This document shows positions 34,101 to 41,638 of a stretch of DNA of 64,000 nt, piece after piece. The notes under the pieces are model-generated. The model ran no database searches. It was not told the DNA's origin and was given only the letters and a program-made list of their open reading frames with translations. The DNA is from Dokdonia sinensis (GTDB lineage: Bacteria; Bacteroidota; Bacteroidia; Flavobacteriales; Flavobacteriaceae). The translations under genes and the position numbers were made by a program. The stretch is from contig NZ_REFV01000014.1 of assembly GCF_003688895.1 (NCBI RefSeq), positions 1 through 64,000 of the forward strand. Direction: 5' to 3'. Within the stretch, counting starts at the first letter, position 1. Every line of letters begins with the position of its first letter.

Positions 34101-35626
34101 TCAACATCTACCTCATCTGGCACTCCATTATTATTTACATCTGCACGAGCTCCTGTGGTTGCTTCGATACCATCATTTGCAAATTCTCCTACTTGAAAAA
34201 CTTTTCCATTAACGGTATACTGGAAGGCAACTCCGAGAATTTCATCATTATTTAATCTCTGATTGAGCGAGATATAACCTAAACGTGGATTTAAATCATA
34301 TTGATTAGGCTGTAGTTTCCTTGCGTTTTCCAAGAGTGCATAATCAACACCATCATTAACCTGTACTGAACCAAACCCTTGTTCTAAACTGGCGATATCC
34401 CTTATGTCATTTGTGAGAACTGACTGTATAGACCCATTATCAATACCGAAGGGGTTAAAATCATTATTTGCATTATCAGGAAAGGCATTAGGATCATTTA
34501 CATTAATAAATCCTGATGGAATTACATCTAGACCAATGTTTGAAGGATTAGATTCTCCTATGTCCTGAATCGCCACAATATTACGCGCATTGTCAGTTAA
34601 ATTCTGACGATTAGTTACCCAAACCTCAACCCTTGTAACCTGTACGTTTGAGTTTTCAAACGGATAATTTGCAAGTGTACGATCATAAGTATCTCTAAAG
34701 TAATGCGACAAGAAGAAGTGGCGGTCTTCGTCATAATCTAGGGCAAATACTTCGAAATCCTGAACTGTAGCACCACCTTCTGCAGTTACCGTTCTGGGTT
34801 GTGACCTGCTTTCTGAAAAAGCTGCAGTAACTCTTGTCTTACCGAACTGAAGTTCTGTCTTAACACCAAAGAGACTCTGCGAACCTTGAATGAGGGCACT
34901 ATTGAGAGGCATACTAATATTACCCACCTCAATTTTCTGAATGATATCATCTTCTGTAGGCGTGTATTCTAATTTTATTTGATTTTGGAAATCAAAAGTC
35001 GACTCCGTATCATAGTTTGCCGTTATCTGTAAACGCTCTCCTACCTTCCCAAGTAAACTTAGACTAATTCTTTGGTCAAAATCGAATGAAATTCTTTCCC
35101 TATTTCTAGGAGAAAAAGATGGGTTATCTTGTTTCGTATACAATAATCCAAGATCCATCTCAACAGATCCCTGTGGGATCAACTCGATCTTATCTCCTCC
35201 AAAAATGGATTGAAACAACTCGCTTTTTACATAAAAATTAGGAAGTAAATTTTTCTGCCCATCCTGTCCTTCGTCTGTTCTTCCATCTAAAGCAGCAATT
35301 TTATCTTTAAAATACTTCTTCATTTGTTCCTCACGTACACGACGTTCAAACTCAGCGGGAGTAAGAATAAGCGGATAATCTATATTGAAACTTCCCAGCT
35401 TTTGCGTGTAGATATAACGATCTAGCAAGGGGTCATAAGTATAAACAGATTGTATACTGCTGGGATCAGGGAGCTCCAGTCGCCCCATCGAAAATCCAGT
35501 TTTAGTACTGTCTTGTGCTGTATTGTTTTCTTCATCTTGTGCTATTGCGGCAGTACTGCTTAAAAAAAGAAGTATACCTGCACAATTTAAAATCCTACGT
35601 AAAGTCGAGTAATAATTTGTCCCCAA
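28115..35626 (-). CDS. sprA: SprA, type IX secretion system outer-membrane translocon
   Basis: 2503 residues, the right size for SprA, the giant single-chain barrel through which type IX cargo leaves the cell and which is needed for gliding. Signal peptide at residues 1-29 (ILLFLSSTAAIAQ). Early blocks such as LPDPSSIQSVYTYDPLLDRY and the repeated EF-hand-like 'DVNNNGVPDEVD', 'DVDNDNITDSAD' loops (about 480-530) are seen; the C-terminus (DYALSKNLTALFFYDHTFST ... GITLRYNFGN) is barrel-like. A low-complexity insert (about 1990-2060), Lys-rich then Gly/Ser/Asp-rich, interrupts the second half. Neighbours ruvA and gcvH are the usual ones in flavobacteria. Eight bp separate it from ruvA upstream. 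Confidence 0.95.
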   Translation of the reverse strand: MGTNYYSTLRRILNCAGILLFLSSTAAIAQDEENNTAQDSTKTGFSMGRLELPDPSSIQSVYTYDPLLDRYIYTQKLGSFNIDYPLILTPAEFERRVREEQMKKYFKDKIAALDGRTDEGQDGQKNLLPNFYVKSELFQSIFGGDKIELIPQGSVEMDLGLLYTKQDNPSFSPRNRERISFDFDQRISLSLLGKVGERLQITANYDTESTFDFQNQIKLEYTPTEDDIIQKIEVGNISMPLNSALIQGSQSLFGVKTELQFGKTRVTAAFSESRSQPRTVTAEGGATVQDFEVFALDYDEDRHFFLSHYFRDTYDRTLANYPFENSNVQVTRVEVWVTNRQNLTDNARNIVAIQDIGESNPSNIGLDVIPSGFINVNDPNAFPDNANNDFNPFGIDNGSIQSVLTNDIRDIASLEQGFGSVQVNDGVDYALLENARKLQPNQYDLNPRLGYISLNQRLNNDEILGVAFQYTVNGKVFQVGEFANDGIEATTGARADVNNNGVPDEVDVEFVGGADVDNDNITDSADASINGVVQGQDRDGNGILDTVIPAGQIGSPQNLVVKMLKSNLINVNEPIWDLMMKNIYPIGAFNLEQEGFRMNIVYADPAPLNYIQQVGPDELPDDVSGTSLLRVFNLDRLTTFGDPQTGGDGFFDFVPGTTVKVENGSIIFTSVEPFGEYLFDKLRTSPTEDYDDNMDGMDSELATYNSNQREYVYKTLYTSTKTIARDNAEKNKFALKGRFKTTAEQGIPLGAFNVPQGSVVVTAGGRQLVEGLDYTVNYQLGRVILLDKSLEASGIPITARVENNATFGQQNKRFTGINIEHTFNENFIVGGTFLNLNERPLTQKATYSFEPINNTIVGLQAQYSTEVPFLTRLANKLPNIDTDAPSNFSVRGEIAYLLPGQPKGTDFQGEATSYVDDFEGSQTSIDVSAPLQWFLSSAPIGFGGELSNTDIASGFRRSKLAWYTIDPIFYNSQRPDDISDADLSSFATRRVFRDEIFPQQDIVAGQTQALFTLDLAYYPTERGAYNYSTDAQDGIITTPGQNFGGIMRQLTSTDFEQSNVEFIEFWLMDPFIYDENSGNQGGKLTFNLGSISEDILKDGRKQYENGLPEDGGIEDTSPTIWGKVPTNQALVYTFDTEGQARTNQDVGYDGLDDAQEAVMFPEFSSLPDPAGDNFDFFLNASGGILERYKQYNGQQGNSPVDVGQTNRGSTTVPDVEDVNRDNTMNTVDSYFQYELEINRNNLNIENEFVSDVRELTVTTQNQTQIPVRWVQFRVPVSQATDLINSPNLRNVRFMRMFMSEFTEQTTLRFGTLDLVRGDYRRYVQTLDTDVNDNPEDDGTLFETAAVNIQANETRTPIPYVLPPGVQREQLNNNNNNIRQNEQSLSLRVNNLEGGDSRGVYKNFNLDMRQYKRLEMFLHAERFALGSIADDGELVAFIRIGTDITENFYQIEVPLQFTDFGETSDNQIWPEVNNLELDLDLLATIKSIARGGTINLVQEIPGNTDNPDLDPNGIAFFDSNGALIQNSENVSYEVGQQRIGIKGLPSFGDIRTIMLGVKNGNTVRTQEIGGEVWFNELRLVDLNNEGGWAAIVNMDGNIADFADVSATGRMSTTGFGGIEQGPSERSLEDVQQYDVVTNVNLGQLLPNKWGIQLPFNYAIGEEIITPQYDPEFKDIELQTRLDNAATQEERDQIEGQSIDYTRRKSINFIGVRKDRTGDKKPKFYDIENITLSYSYNQTDHKDFEIEQSRDQNVRAGAVYNHSFQPKPVEPFKKNDSLFTGKYWKALKDFNFNYLPSNIAVSSNITRQFNQQQFRDINAEEGFLGIPKLFQRNYLFDWAYSVNFPVTKSLRLNYDMSHNRIVRNYLGEDGTPLFLGQGEDGEQVALEGFGIYDGFFDIGEPNTHFQTLQANYTLPFEKIPFLSWITAEYSYTANFRWQRGSQQFENLEIQNPDGSIEQVPDLGNFIENGNTHAINGTLDMENLYKYVGLVKKKKKRATSQSKTDRSKGVPSADDGAEKGNDKSNGLSGVQSTRGEGSQEEGTTNGLSGGDRALNTGIGLATALKRIQFNYQEDNGIYLPGYTQSIGFGGTLRPTAGFVFGSQQEVRELAARNGWLTLFQDFNQQYREVENRRFDAQARIGLIPDLDIDLNFNRVYQESYQENFRVDPETLEYESLTGNVFGNFNISTLLIGTAFSQSTGEVSQAFDQFRENRLTVANRLAENFYGNTTFERDADGYPVGFGRTNQAVLLPAFVSAYTGKDAGDVKLGPLRDIPLPNWNVKYTGLMKLKWFKKRFKRFSVQHGYTAGYTINQFQTNLAFDRSTDFQPETAQTDQAGNFLNRNLFSNVTLTEQFTPLVRLDFEMKNSVKILAEVKRDRALGLSFDNNLMTEIKGDEYILGLGYRVKDLTFATNFGGKRTILKSDLNFKADFSLRRNETIIRYLDIDNSQTTAGQDIYGLRFTADYALSKNLTALFFYDHTFSTYKISTAFPQTTIRSGITLRYNFGN

Positions 35627-35633
35627 AATGTTA

Positions 35634-36215
35634 TTACAGTTTTTTCAATGCCTGTTTAATCAGCGTTTCCACCGTGGCATTAGGTTCATTTTTCAGTATG
35701 TCGCTACATACATTTTCGGCCTGCTTGCGGGCAAAGCCTAAAGTCTCTAAAGCAGATAACGCTTCTTCCTTGCTGGTATTGCTCGCAACAGCAGAATTGA
35801 CATCTACATCAAATACTTTTAAAATCTTATCTTTCAAATCTAGAATGACTCTTTGCGCAGTTTTTGCGCCTATTCCCTTAATACTTTGTATAGTCGCCAC
35901 ATCATTTGTCGCAATGGCTTGCTTGATTTGTTCTGGATGAAGACTAGAGAGCATCGTTCTTGCCGTACTAGCACCTATGCCTGAAACTGAAATCAGTAAA
36001 CGAAAAATCTCACGCTCCATTTTTTCTACAAAACCAAAAAGCGTATGGCTGTCCTCCTTTACCTGTAAGTGCGTGTAAAGCGTGAGTGCCTCATCAGCTG
36101 GTAAAAGAGAAAATGTATGCAAGGAAATATGAATAAGATACCCTACACCGCTGCAATCTATAACGACGCTCGTAGGGTTTTTTTCAATAAGTCTTCCGCT
36201 TATGTGGGTAATCAT
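35634..36215 (-). CDS. ruvA: Holliday junction DNA helicase subunit RuvA
   Basis: 193 residues, normal length. Domain I is an OB fold (MITHISGRLIEKNPTSVVID). Domain II contains the two helix-hairpin-helix DNA contacts, LLISVSGIGASTARTML (about 70-86) and IQSKGIGAKTAQRVIL-type IKGIGAKTAQRVILDLKDK (about 110-128). Domain III (about 145-193; EEALSALETLGFARKQAENV) regulates RuvB. Its stop is 7 bp from the sprA start, so ruvA and sprA are likely co-transcribed. Confidence 0.95.
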   Translation of the reverse strand: MITHISGRLIEKNPTSVVIDCSGVGYLIHISLHTFSLLPADEALTLYTHLQVKEDSHTLFGFVEKMEREIFRLLISVSGIGASTARTMLSSLHPEQIKQAIATNDVATIQSIKGIGAKTAQRVILDLKDKILKVFDVDVNSAVASNTSKEEALSALETLGFARKQAENVCSDILKNEPNATVETLIKQALKKL

Positions 36216-36337
36216 TTGCTAAGAAAAAGTTAAGGCGGTAAATGTAAGAAAATTATCTGCATACGATAAGGAAAATAAGGGCATTTCCAGCCATCATTAC
36301 AATGCATTATTTTATGCGATTTAAGTGTTGATTTTTT

Positions 36338-36353
36338 CGCTTTCGCGAAAGCG
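36338..36353. repeat. Dispersed 16-bp palindrome, ruvA-maeB gap
   Basis: Perfect copy in the 231-bp gap between the maeB stop and the ruvA start; both genes run on the minus strand, and the maeB terminator lies 32 bp away. Confidence 0.95.
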
Positions 36354-36384
36354 AAACCCCTGTTAAAACAATTCTTAAAAGAAA

Positions 36385-36410
36385 AAGACGCCTTAATCCA
36401 AAAGCGTCTT
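36385..36410 (-). terminator. Stem-loop terminator of maeB
   Basis: AAGACGCCTT and AAAAGCGTCTT form a stem of about 9-10 bp with one mismatch, 37 bp downstream of the maeB stop codon; T-rich on the minus-strand 3' side. Confidence 0.75.
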
Positions 36411-36446
36411 CTATCTATTTTCTAAGTAAGTAACGGATGTTAAAGT

Positions 36447-38726
36447 TTACATGCCGTGCTTTTCCTTTTTCTGAGCATCTATTACTGCAATCGCTGCCAT
36501 ACTTACCATCTCATCTACACTCGCACCTAGCTGCAAAACGTGAACAGGCTTGCGCATACCCAACATAATAGGCCCAATGTTGTCTGCCTTTTCCAGCTCC
36601 TTTATCATTTTATATGTGATATTTGCGCTATCTATATTTGAGAATACAAGTGTATTTACTTTCTTTCCAGCAAGTTTTGAAAACGGAAATTTGCTCTGTA
36701 GCATATCTCTATTTAGGGCAAAATCTGCCTGAACTTCTCCATCTACAATAAGGTCTGGGTAATAACGATGAAGATAAGCTACCGCTTCTCCTACCTTTGT
36801 TGCCTTCTCATTTGTAGAAGAACCAAAGTTTGCATAACTCGTCATTGCCACAACAGGCTCCATCCCAAACATTTTCACTGCAGCTGCAGTCATTTGCGCA
36901 ATTTTTGCAAGCTCCTTTGCCGTTGGATCTATATTAATAGATGTATCTGCTAGAAAGAGAGGACCTCGAGAGGTTATCATCAGGTTACAAGCAGCTACTT
37001 TTTGCACCCCTTTTGCGCGTCCTATTACTTCTAAAACTGGCTTTACGACTGACGGATAACTCCTGCTGTGACCAGAAAGCATACCATCTGCATCACCTTC
37101 ACTTACCATCATTGCAGCAAAGTAATCACGCTGGCGCATTGTTTTTTGAGCTTCAAAAAGTGTTATCCCTTTGCGCTTGCGCATTTTCCAGTAAATTTCT
37201 GCATAGCGGTTTACGTGGTTTTTTTGCTCTTCCGATTTGGGATCAATAATCTCCACATCTGCATCAAACTCTATAGACTCTTTAAGCTCTAAAATTACCT
37301 CACGATTTCCTAATAATACTGGAATTGCGACACCCTCTTCATATACGATCTGTGCTGCTTTTAAAACATCAAGCTGGTCTGACTCTGCAAAAACAATGCG
37401 CTTAGGATTAGACTTTGCACGATCTAGGAGGAGTCTTACTATCTTATTATCGTCCCCTAATCTGTCTAGGAGTTCATCTTCATATTGTTGCCAATTTAAT
37501 ATGGGCTGAAGCGCGACACCACTATCCATAGCAGCTTTTGCAACAGCTGGTGGAATCGTCGTTATCAATCTAGGGTCAAATGGTTTTGGGATGATATAAT
37601 CCCTACCAAAGGTAAAGCGTGTCTCACCGTAAGCAATATTTACCTGCTCCGGTACCGGCTCTTTAGCTAGTCCTGCAAGCGCTTGGACAGCAGCCATTTT
37701 CATCTCCTCATTTATCGCAGTCGATCTTACGTCTAGCGCACCACGAAAGATAAATGGAAATCCTAAAACATTATTTACCTGATTAGGGTGGTCAGAACGT
37801 CCTGTTGCCATGATAATATCAGGCCTCGATGCAATAGCGACGTTATAATCGATCTCTGGTGTAGGGTTTGCCATGGCAAATACAATAGGGTCATTTGCCA
37901 TAGATTTTATCATCTCCCCCGTCACTATATTCCCTACAGATAGTCCTAAAAACACGTCTGCACCCTTCATGGCAGCGGCTAAATTTGGATATTCCTTTGC
38001 CGTTCTAAACTCTTGTTGTTCTGGAGAAAGGTCGTTGCGATGTGCTCCTAAAAGCCCTTCACTGTCGAACATTACCACATTATTCAAATCTACACCGAGT
38101 CTATTGTACAAACGCATACAAGAGATTGCCGCACTTCCCGCACCGGAGCATACAATACGTACATGCTCTATTTGTTTTTCTGCGAGTTCTAATGCATTGA
38201 GCAATGCGGCAGCACTTATGATTGCTGTACCATGTTGGTCATCATGCATAACTGGAATATCCAGCTCTTCTTTTAATCTCCTTTCGATTTCAAAAGCTTC
38301 AGGGGCAGCTATGTCTTCTAGATTTATACCGCCAAAGGTAGGGGCGATATTCTTTACTGTTTTTACAAATTCATCTACGTTTTTTGTATCTACCTCGATA
38401 TCAAAAACATCAATACCAGCAAAAATTTTAAATAGAAGTCCCTTTCCTTCCATTACGGGTTTTGAAGCATCTGGCCCAATGTCTCCTAGCCCCAAAACTG
38501 CCGTTCCGTTAGAGATCACGGCAACTAGATTACCTTTTGCAGTATATTTATAAACGTTATTTACGTCTTTAGCAATTTCTAAGCAAGGCTCTGCAACACC
38601 CGGAGAATAGGCCAGGGCAAGATCACGCTGGCTACTATACTTTTTAGTAGGGACAACTTCAATCTTTCCTGGTCTTGGTTTTGCGTGATAAACAAGTGCT
38701 TCTCTGCGTTTACTATTTCTGTTCAT
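36447..38726 (-). CDS. maeB: NADP-dependent malic enzyme (MaeB type, fused to phosphotransacetylase-like domain)
   Basis: 759 residues, the length of the hybrid MaeB family. The N-terminal ~410 residues are the malic enzyme: KYSSQRDLALAYSPGVAEPC, the metal-binding VMHDDQHGTAI and the Rossmann motif VCSGAGSAAISC. The C-terminal ~330 residues (from about 430; KRIVFAESDQLDVLKAAQIV) are a phosphate-acetyltransferase-like domain that is regulatory, not catalytic, in this family. Converts malate to pyruvate plus CO2 with NADPH formation. A minus-strand TATTTTTG box lies 32 bp upstream of the ATG. Confidence 0.95.
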   Translation of the reverse strand: MNRNSKRREALVYHAKPRPGKIEVVPTKKYSSQRDLALAYSPGVAEPCLEIAKDVNNVYKYTAKGNLVAVISNGTAVLGLGDIGPDASKPVMEGKGLLFKIFAGIDVFDIEVDTKNVDEFVKTVKNIAPTFGGINLEDIAAPEAFEIERRLKEELDIPVMHDDQHGTAIISAAALLNALELAEKQIEHVRIVCSGAGSAAISCMRLYNRLGVDLNNVVMFDSEGLLGAHRNDLSPEQQEFRTAKEYPNLAAAMKGADVFLGLSVGNIVTGEMIKSMANDPIVFAMANPTPEIDYNVAIASRPDIIMATGRSDHPNQVNNVLGFPFIFRGALDVRSTAINEEMKMAAVQALAGLAKEPVPEQVNIAYGETRFTFGRDYIIPKPFDPRLITTIPPAVAKAAMDSGVALQPILNWQQYEDELLDRLGDDNKIVRLLLDRAKSNPKRIVFAESDQLDVLKAAQIVYEEGVAIPVLLGNREVILELKESIEFDADVEIIDPKSEEQKNHVNRYAEIYWKMRKRKGITLFEAQKTMRQRDYFAAMMVSEGDADGMLSGHSRSYPSVVKPVLEVIGRAKGVQKVAACNLMITSRGPLFLADTSINIDPTAKELAKIAQMTAAAVKMFGMEPVVAMTSYANFGSSTNEKATKVGEAVAYLHRYYPDLIVDGEVQADFALNRDMLQSKFPFSKLAGKKVNTLVFSNIDSANITYKMIKELEKADNIGPIMLGMRKPVHVLQLGASVDEMVSMAAIAVIDAQKKEKHGM

Positions 38727-38757
38727 AGTGGTTATTGGATTGTAAAAAACGAGTGGA

Positions 38758-38765
38758 CAAAAATA
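38758..38765 (-). promoter_or_regulatory. Candidate -7 box (TATTTTTG) of maeB
   Basis: Minus-strand TATTTTTG, full match to TAnnTTTG, 31 bp upstream of the maeB ATG; no clear -33 TTG at standard spacing. Confidence 0.4.
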
Positions 38766-38798
38766 CGGTTTTCAAGATGCCTTACCATCTTTTAAAGT

Positions 38799-39743
38799 TT
38801 AATTAATATCCAATAATTGAGTGAGTAGATCTACATTTTGAGGCAATCTGCCCACGTTTTGAAGCTTTATTGCCGCTAGGGATAATGCAATTTTCAGACA
38901 TCGTTCCAGCTCAAAATCTTTAGAATATGCAAATAAGAATCCGCTCCAGAAGGCATCTCCTGCTCCCGTTGCGTCTAAGATTTTATCAACTCTTGCGGCG
39001 GGTAGCGAAATGTTTTCTTCACGCTTTCGCGAAAGCGTAACCCCATCCTTCCCTAACGTTAAACAGACTATATCCACATTCATCTCATTATGGAAAAAGT
39101 CAAAAATTTCCTGATGGCTCTTCCTCTTGCCAAACAAGCGCTCCATATCATCCTCACTTACTTTTACAAGGGGATTGTAAGAGCAATATTCTTTAAAAGA
39201 CTGAAGCGCCTGATCTCGGTCAGGCCAAATACGGGGGGAATAATTAAGGTCAATACTTAGGGTACATCCTGCTTTTGAGGCTTCCTTAGCTTTTGCCAGT
39301 ATCGTTGCGCGTGCTGGATTCTTGCTCATTGCAAAAGCAGTCGTATGAAATAGTTTTGTACGCTCTAAAATTTCTTTTGGGATTTGAGACGGCACAATAT
39401 GAACGTCTGCCTCTCGATAAGGAATAAAGTCTGGGGTACCCGTTGTTTTAGAAACCATAATGATACTTGTAGGCCTCTGGTCAAAACGGACTAGTGATAT
39501 ATCGACGTTGTTTTCTTTAAGTTTTTCCTTTACATAATCACCAAAACCATCTTTTCCCACAGTACTTGCTAATCTCACATTCATTCCCAATCGTGCCATA
39601 TTCATCGCAACGTTAGTAGGGCTTCCACCCAAATATCGGTGGTAATCCCGCGTTTGATCGATGCGCGCGTCTACCTCGTGACCTATAAAGTCTATTAAGG
39701 TTTCTCCTATACAAAGGATGTCTATTTGTCTTTCTTTGCTCAC
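38799..39743 (-). CDS. PfkB-family sugar kinase (fructokinase-like)
   Basis: 314 residues. Carries the two PfkB signatures: GGSPTNVAMNMARLG (about 39-53) and DATGAGDAFWSGF (about 262-274; D of GAGD is the catalytic base). Phosphorylates a hexose or similar polyol/nucleoside; substrate is not fixed by sequence, but the neighbouring trehalase and transporter point to a sugar. A perfect dispersed palindrome is read as VTLSRKREE just before the ATP-binding region; the length of this segment is normal for the family, so it replaced rather than added residues. Its start is 14 bp downstream of the trehalase stop: same operon. Confidence 0.85.
   Translation of the reverse strand: MSKERQIDILCIGETLIDFIGHEVDARIDQTRDYHRYLGGSPTNVAMNMARLGMNVRLASTVGKDGFGDYVKEKLKENNVDISLVRFDQRPTSIIMVSKTTGTPDFIPYREADVHIVPSQIPKEILERTKLFHTTAFAMSKNPARATILAKAKEASKAGCTLSIDLNYSPRIWPDRDQALQSFKEYCSYNPLVKVSEDDMERLFGKRKSHQEIFDFFHNEMNVDIVCLTLGKDGVTLSRKREENISLPAARVDKILDATGAGDAFWSGFLFAYSKDFELERCLKIALSLAAIKLQNVGRLPQNVDLLTQLLDIN
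39022..39037. repeat. Dispersed 16-bp palindrome, in-gene copy (TLSRKR frame)
   Basis: Perfect copy in the PfkB-kinase gene. Confidence 0.95.
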
Positions 39744-39757
39744 TTTCTTTTTATTTT

Positions 39758-41638
39758 TTAAAACAATTCATCGGGAGATAACAGCGCCTCCAGCTTCTTT
39801 CTCAAGTCTGGAGATAGCAACGTAAGCCCGTACTGATAACTAGCGTTCATCCAGCCAAAACCGCTGGTGGTAATGTAGTCAAACTCGGTTCCTACGTTTC
39901 CATACTCTGCAAACACCTTGTGGGTGGTGGCTACCACATCGTATTTCTCTGGGATGACTCCGTTATAATCTACAGCATTTCTGGTAATCATCCAGAGCCA
40001 GCGATAGACGAGTTCCTGTGTTTCTTTTTCAAATCCAAATTGTAGCAAACCGCGCCAGACCATCATTTGATGCGGTGCCCAGCCGTTAGGATAATCCCAT
40101 TGTCGTTGGGGTCCTTTGTACGCAAACTCGTCATTCATTTTTCTGGACGTTCCTGCGATGCCCCCTTTTTCTTTGAGCTGTGCCATCAAAGTATCTTTCA
40201 TTGCCGAGGCCTGATCTTGAGTGCACAGTCCAGCCCAGAGCGGGAAATAATTGGAAGCACTTTCAAAATGAGTCTGCTCCTGCTTCTTAAAATTATAGTC
40301 AAAGTATTGTCCCTGCTCCTCATTCCACATCAGCGTATTCATCCTTTTTTTGCGCTCAGAAGCCTTGCTCATAAAAAAATCGCTTGACCTCCCCTGAAAT
40401 GCCCCGTTAAAATAGGTGTCCACGAGATACGCAAAATCCACTTCATATTTATAGAGCAGGCTGTTCAAATCTACTACATTAAGGTCTGCACATACATCAT
40501 CCAGTCGCCACGAGGTGTCGTGACCACTCTCACGTAAACTTCGGTCGTGGGTAAAATAGGCGTCCAGTTCGGGAACGGAGATGGTTCCGTTTTGATAAGC
40601 TTCGGCAAAGGTCCGTATTGTGAAGGGTTGGTGAATGTTTTGTTTTTTTGAGTACGCTTTCGCGAAAGCGGCCAACACCTCATCAAAATGACCTTCCTCT
40701 GTCTCTGGAGGGATACCGATGCCTTGGGCATAATACCGATTGAGTCCATTTTGCGTAAGCCGAACTCCCCGCTCCATCCAGACTGTCTCGTATTCTTTTA
40801 TCGCAATGGCCAAAACTTGGGAGAGCCATACTTTACCTATCTCTGGGTGCGTACTATAGACTTCTCTTATAAATGAAGTCAAGAACGGTGGCTGGGTGCG
40901 CGTGAGGTAATAGCTTCGGTTTGCATTTAGGATTTTACCGTAATGTTGAATTTGATAACAAAAATTATCTATCATTGCTTTGGCGAGGTCCACGCGACCG
41001 TCCAGTAACAGTCCCACACCTTCAAAGTAGCTGTCCCAGCCGTACATCTCGTTAAACCTCCCGCCGGGTACGACAAAGGGCACTCCACTCTCATTTTCAA
41101 GGGCAAGCGCGAGGATTCCGGGCTTGTCGTTTATGGATTTTACGTATTCTGGGGTGATATTTTCGGGAAGCACCACGACTTCGAGATTGGGAAATGTGGT
41201 TGTGAGACTCTTGTAATAAGAAATTCCCTGCTCATCTGTAGCGGGTACGTAAAGTCGTTGTACGGTATCCTGCGCCTTTGAATCCGTCAGTATTTTTTCT
41301 ATTCCTTTTTTATCTATGGTGCGGGTGAGGTCGTCCCAAAAATAATCCTTAATCATCCGAGATATCCGATTAGTAGGGCTTTCCTCTATTTTTGACAGGG
41401 GAATGACTGCTTCTGTTTTACCCAGTGCTTTTTCCAGCGCGAGTTCCTGTAAGAAATTGGATAAATGGTGGGTGCCTTTTATGATGTGTTTTTCTGCTTT
41501 GGTTAAAGCGTTATCATAAACCGTAATCTCAAAAGCTTTGGGACCCGTATCGTCTATCGTGATTTTCTTGTCTCCATCTGTATCCTCCTGCGCCAGTAGT
41601 TGCTGGAGTGTGGTTTCTATGTTACCCTTGAACTGCAT
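39758..41638 (-). CDS. treF: Cytoplasmic trehalase (GH37 family)
   Basis: 626 residues. Both GH37 signatures are present: PGGRFNEMYGWDSYFEG (about 190-206) and QWDYPNGWAPHQ (about 513-524), plus an RxxRESGHDTSWRL block (about 365-380) that carries the catalytic acid. Hydrolyses trehalose to two glucose. No signal peptide, so probably cytoplasmic (symbol treF by analogy, not certain). The N-terminal ~120 residues are an extension not typical of E. coli TreF. A perfect dispersed palindrome reads AAFAKAYS at about residues 323-328. It overlaps the upstream MFS gene by 17 bp and is followed by the PfkB kinase: an import-hydrolysis-phosphorylation operon. Confidence 0.9.
   Translation of the reverse strand: MQFKGNIETTLQQLLAQEDTDGDKKITIDDTGPKAFEITVYDNALTKAEKHIIKGTHHLSNFLQELALEKALGKTEAVIPLSKIEESPTNRISRMIKDYFWDDLTRTIDKKGIEKILTDSKAQDTVQRLYVPATDEQGISYYKSLTTTFPNLEVVVLPENITPEYVKSINDKPGILALALENESGVPFVVPGGRFNEMYGWDSYFEGVGLLLDGRVDLAKAMIDNFCYQIQHYGKILNANRSYYLTRTQPPFLTSFIREVYSTHPEIGKVWLSQVLAIAIKEYETVWMERGVRLTQNGLNRYYAQGIGIPPETEEGHFDEVLAAFAKAYSKKQNIHQPFTIRTFAEAYQNGTISVPELDAYFTHDRSLRESGHDTSWRLDDVCADLNVVDLNSLLYKYEVDFAYLVDTYFNGAFQGRSSDFFMSKASERKKRMNTLMWNEEQGQYFDYNFKKQEQTHFESASNYFPLWAGLCTQDQASAMKDTLMAQLKEKGGIAGTSRKMNDEFAYKGPQRQWDYPNGWAPHQMMVWRGLLQFGFEKETQELVYRWLWMITRNAVDYNGVIPEKYDVVATTHKVFAEYGNVGTEFDYITTSGFGWMNASYQYGLTLLSPDLRKKLEALLSPDELF
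40655..40670. repeat. Dispersed 16-bp palindrome, in-gene copy (AFAKA frame)
   Basis: Perfect copy in the trehalase gene, preceded by a T-run on the plus strand. Confidence 0.95.
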
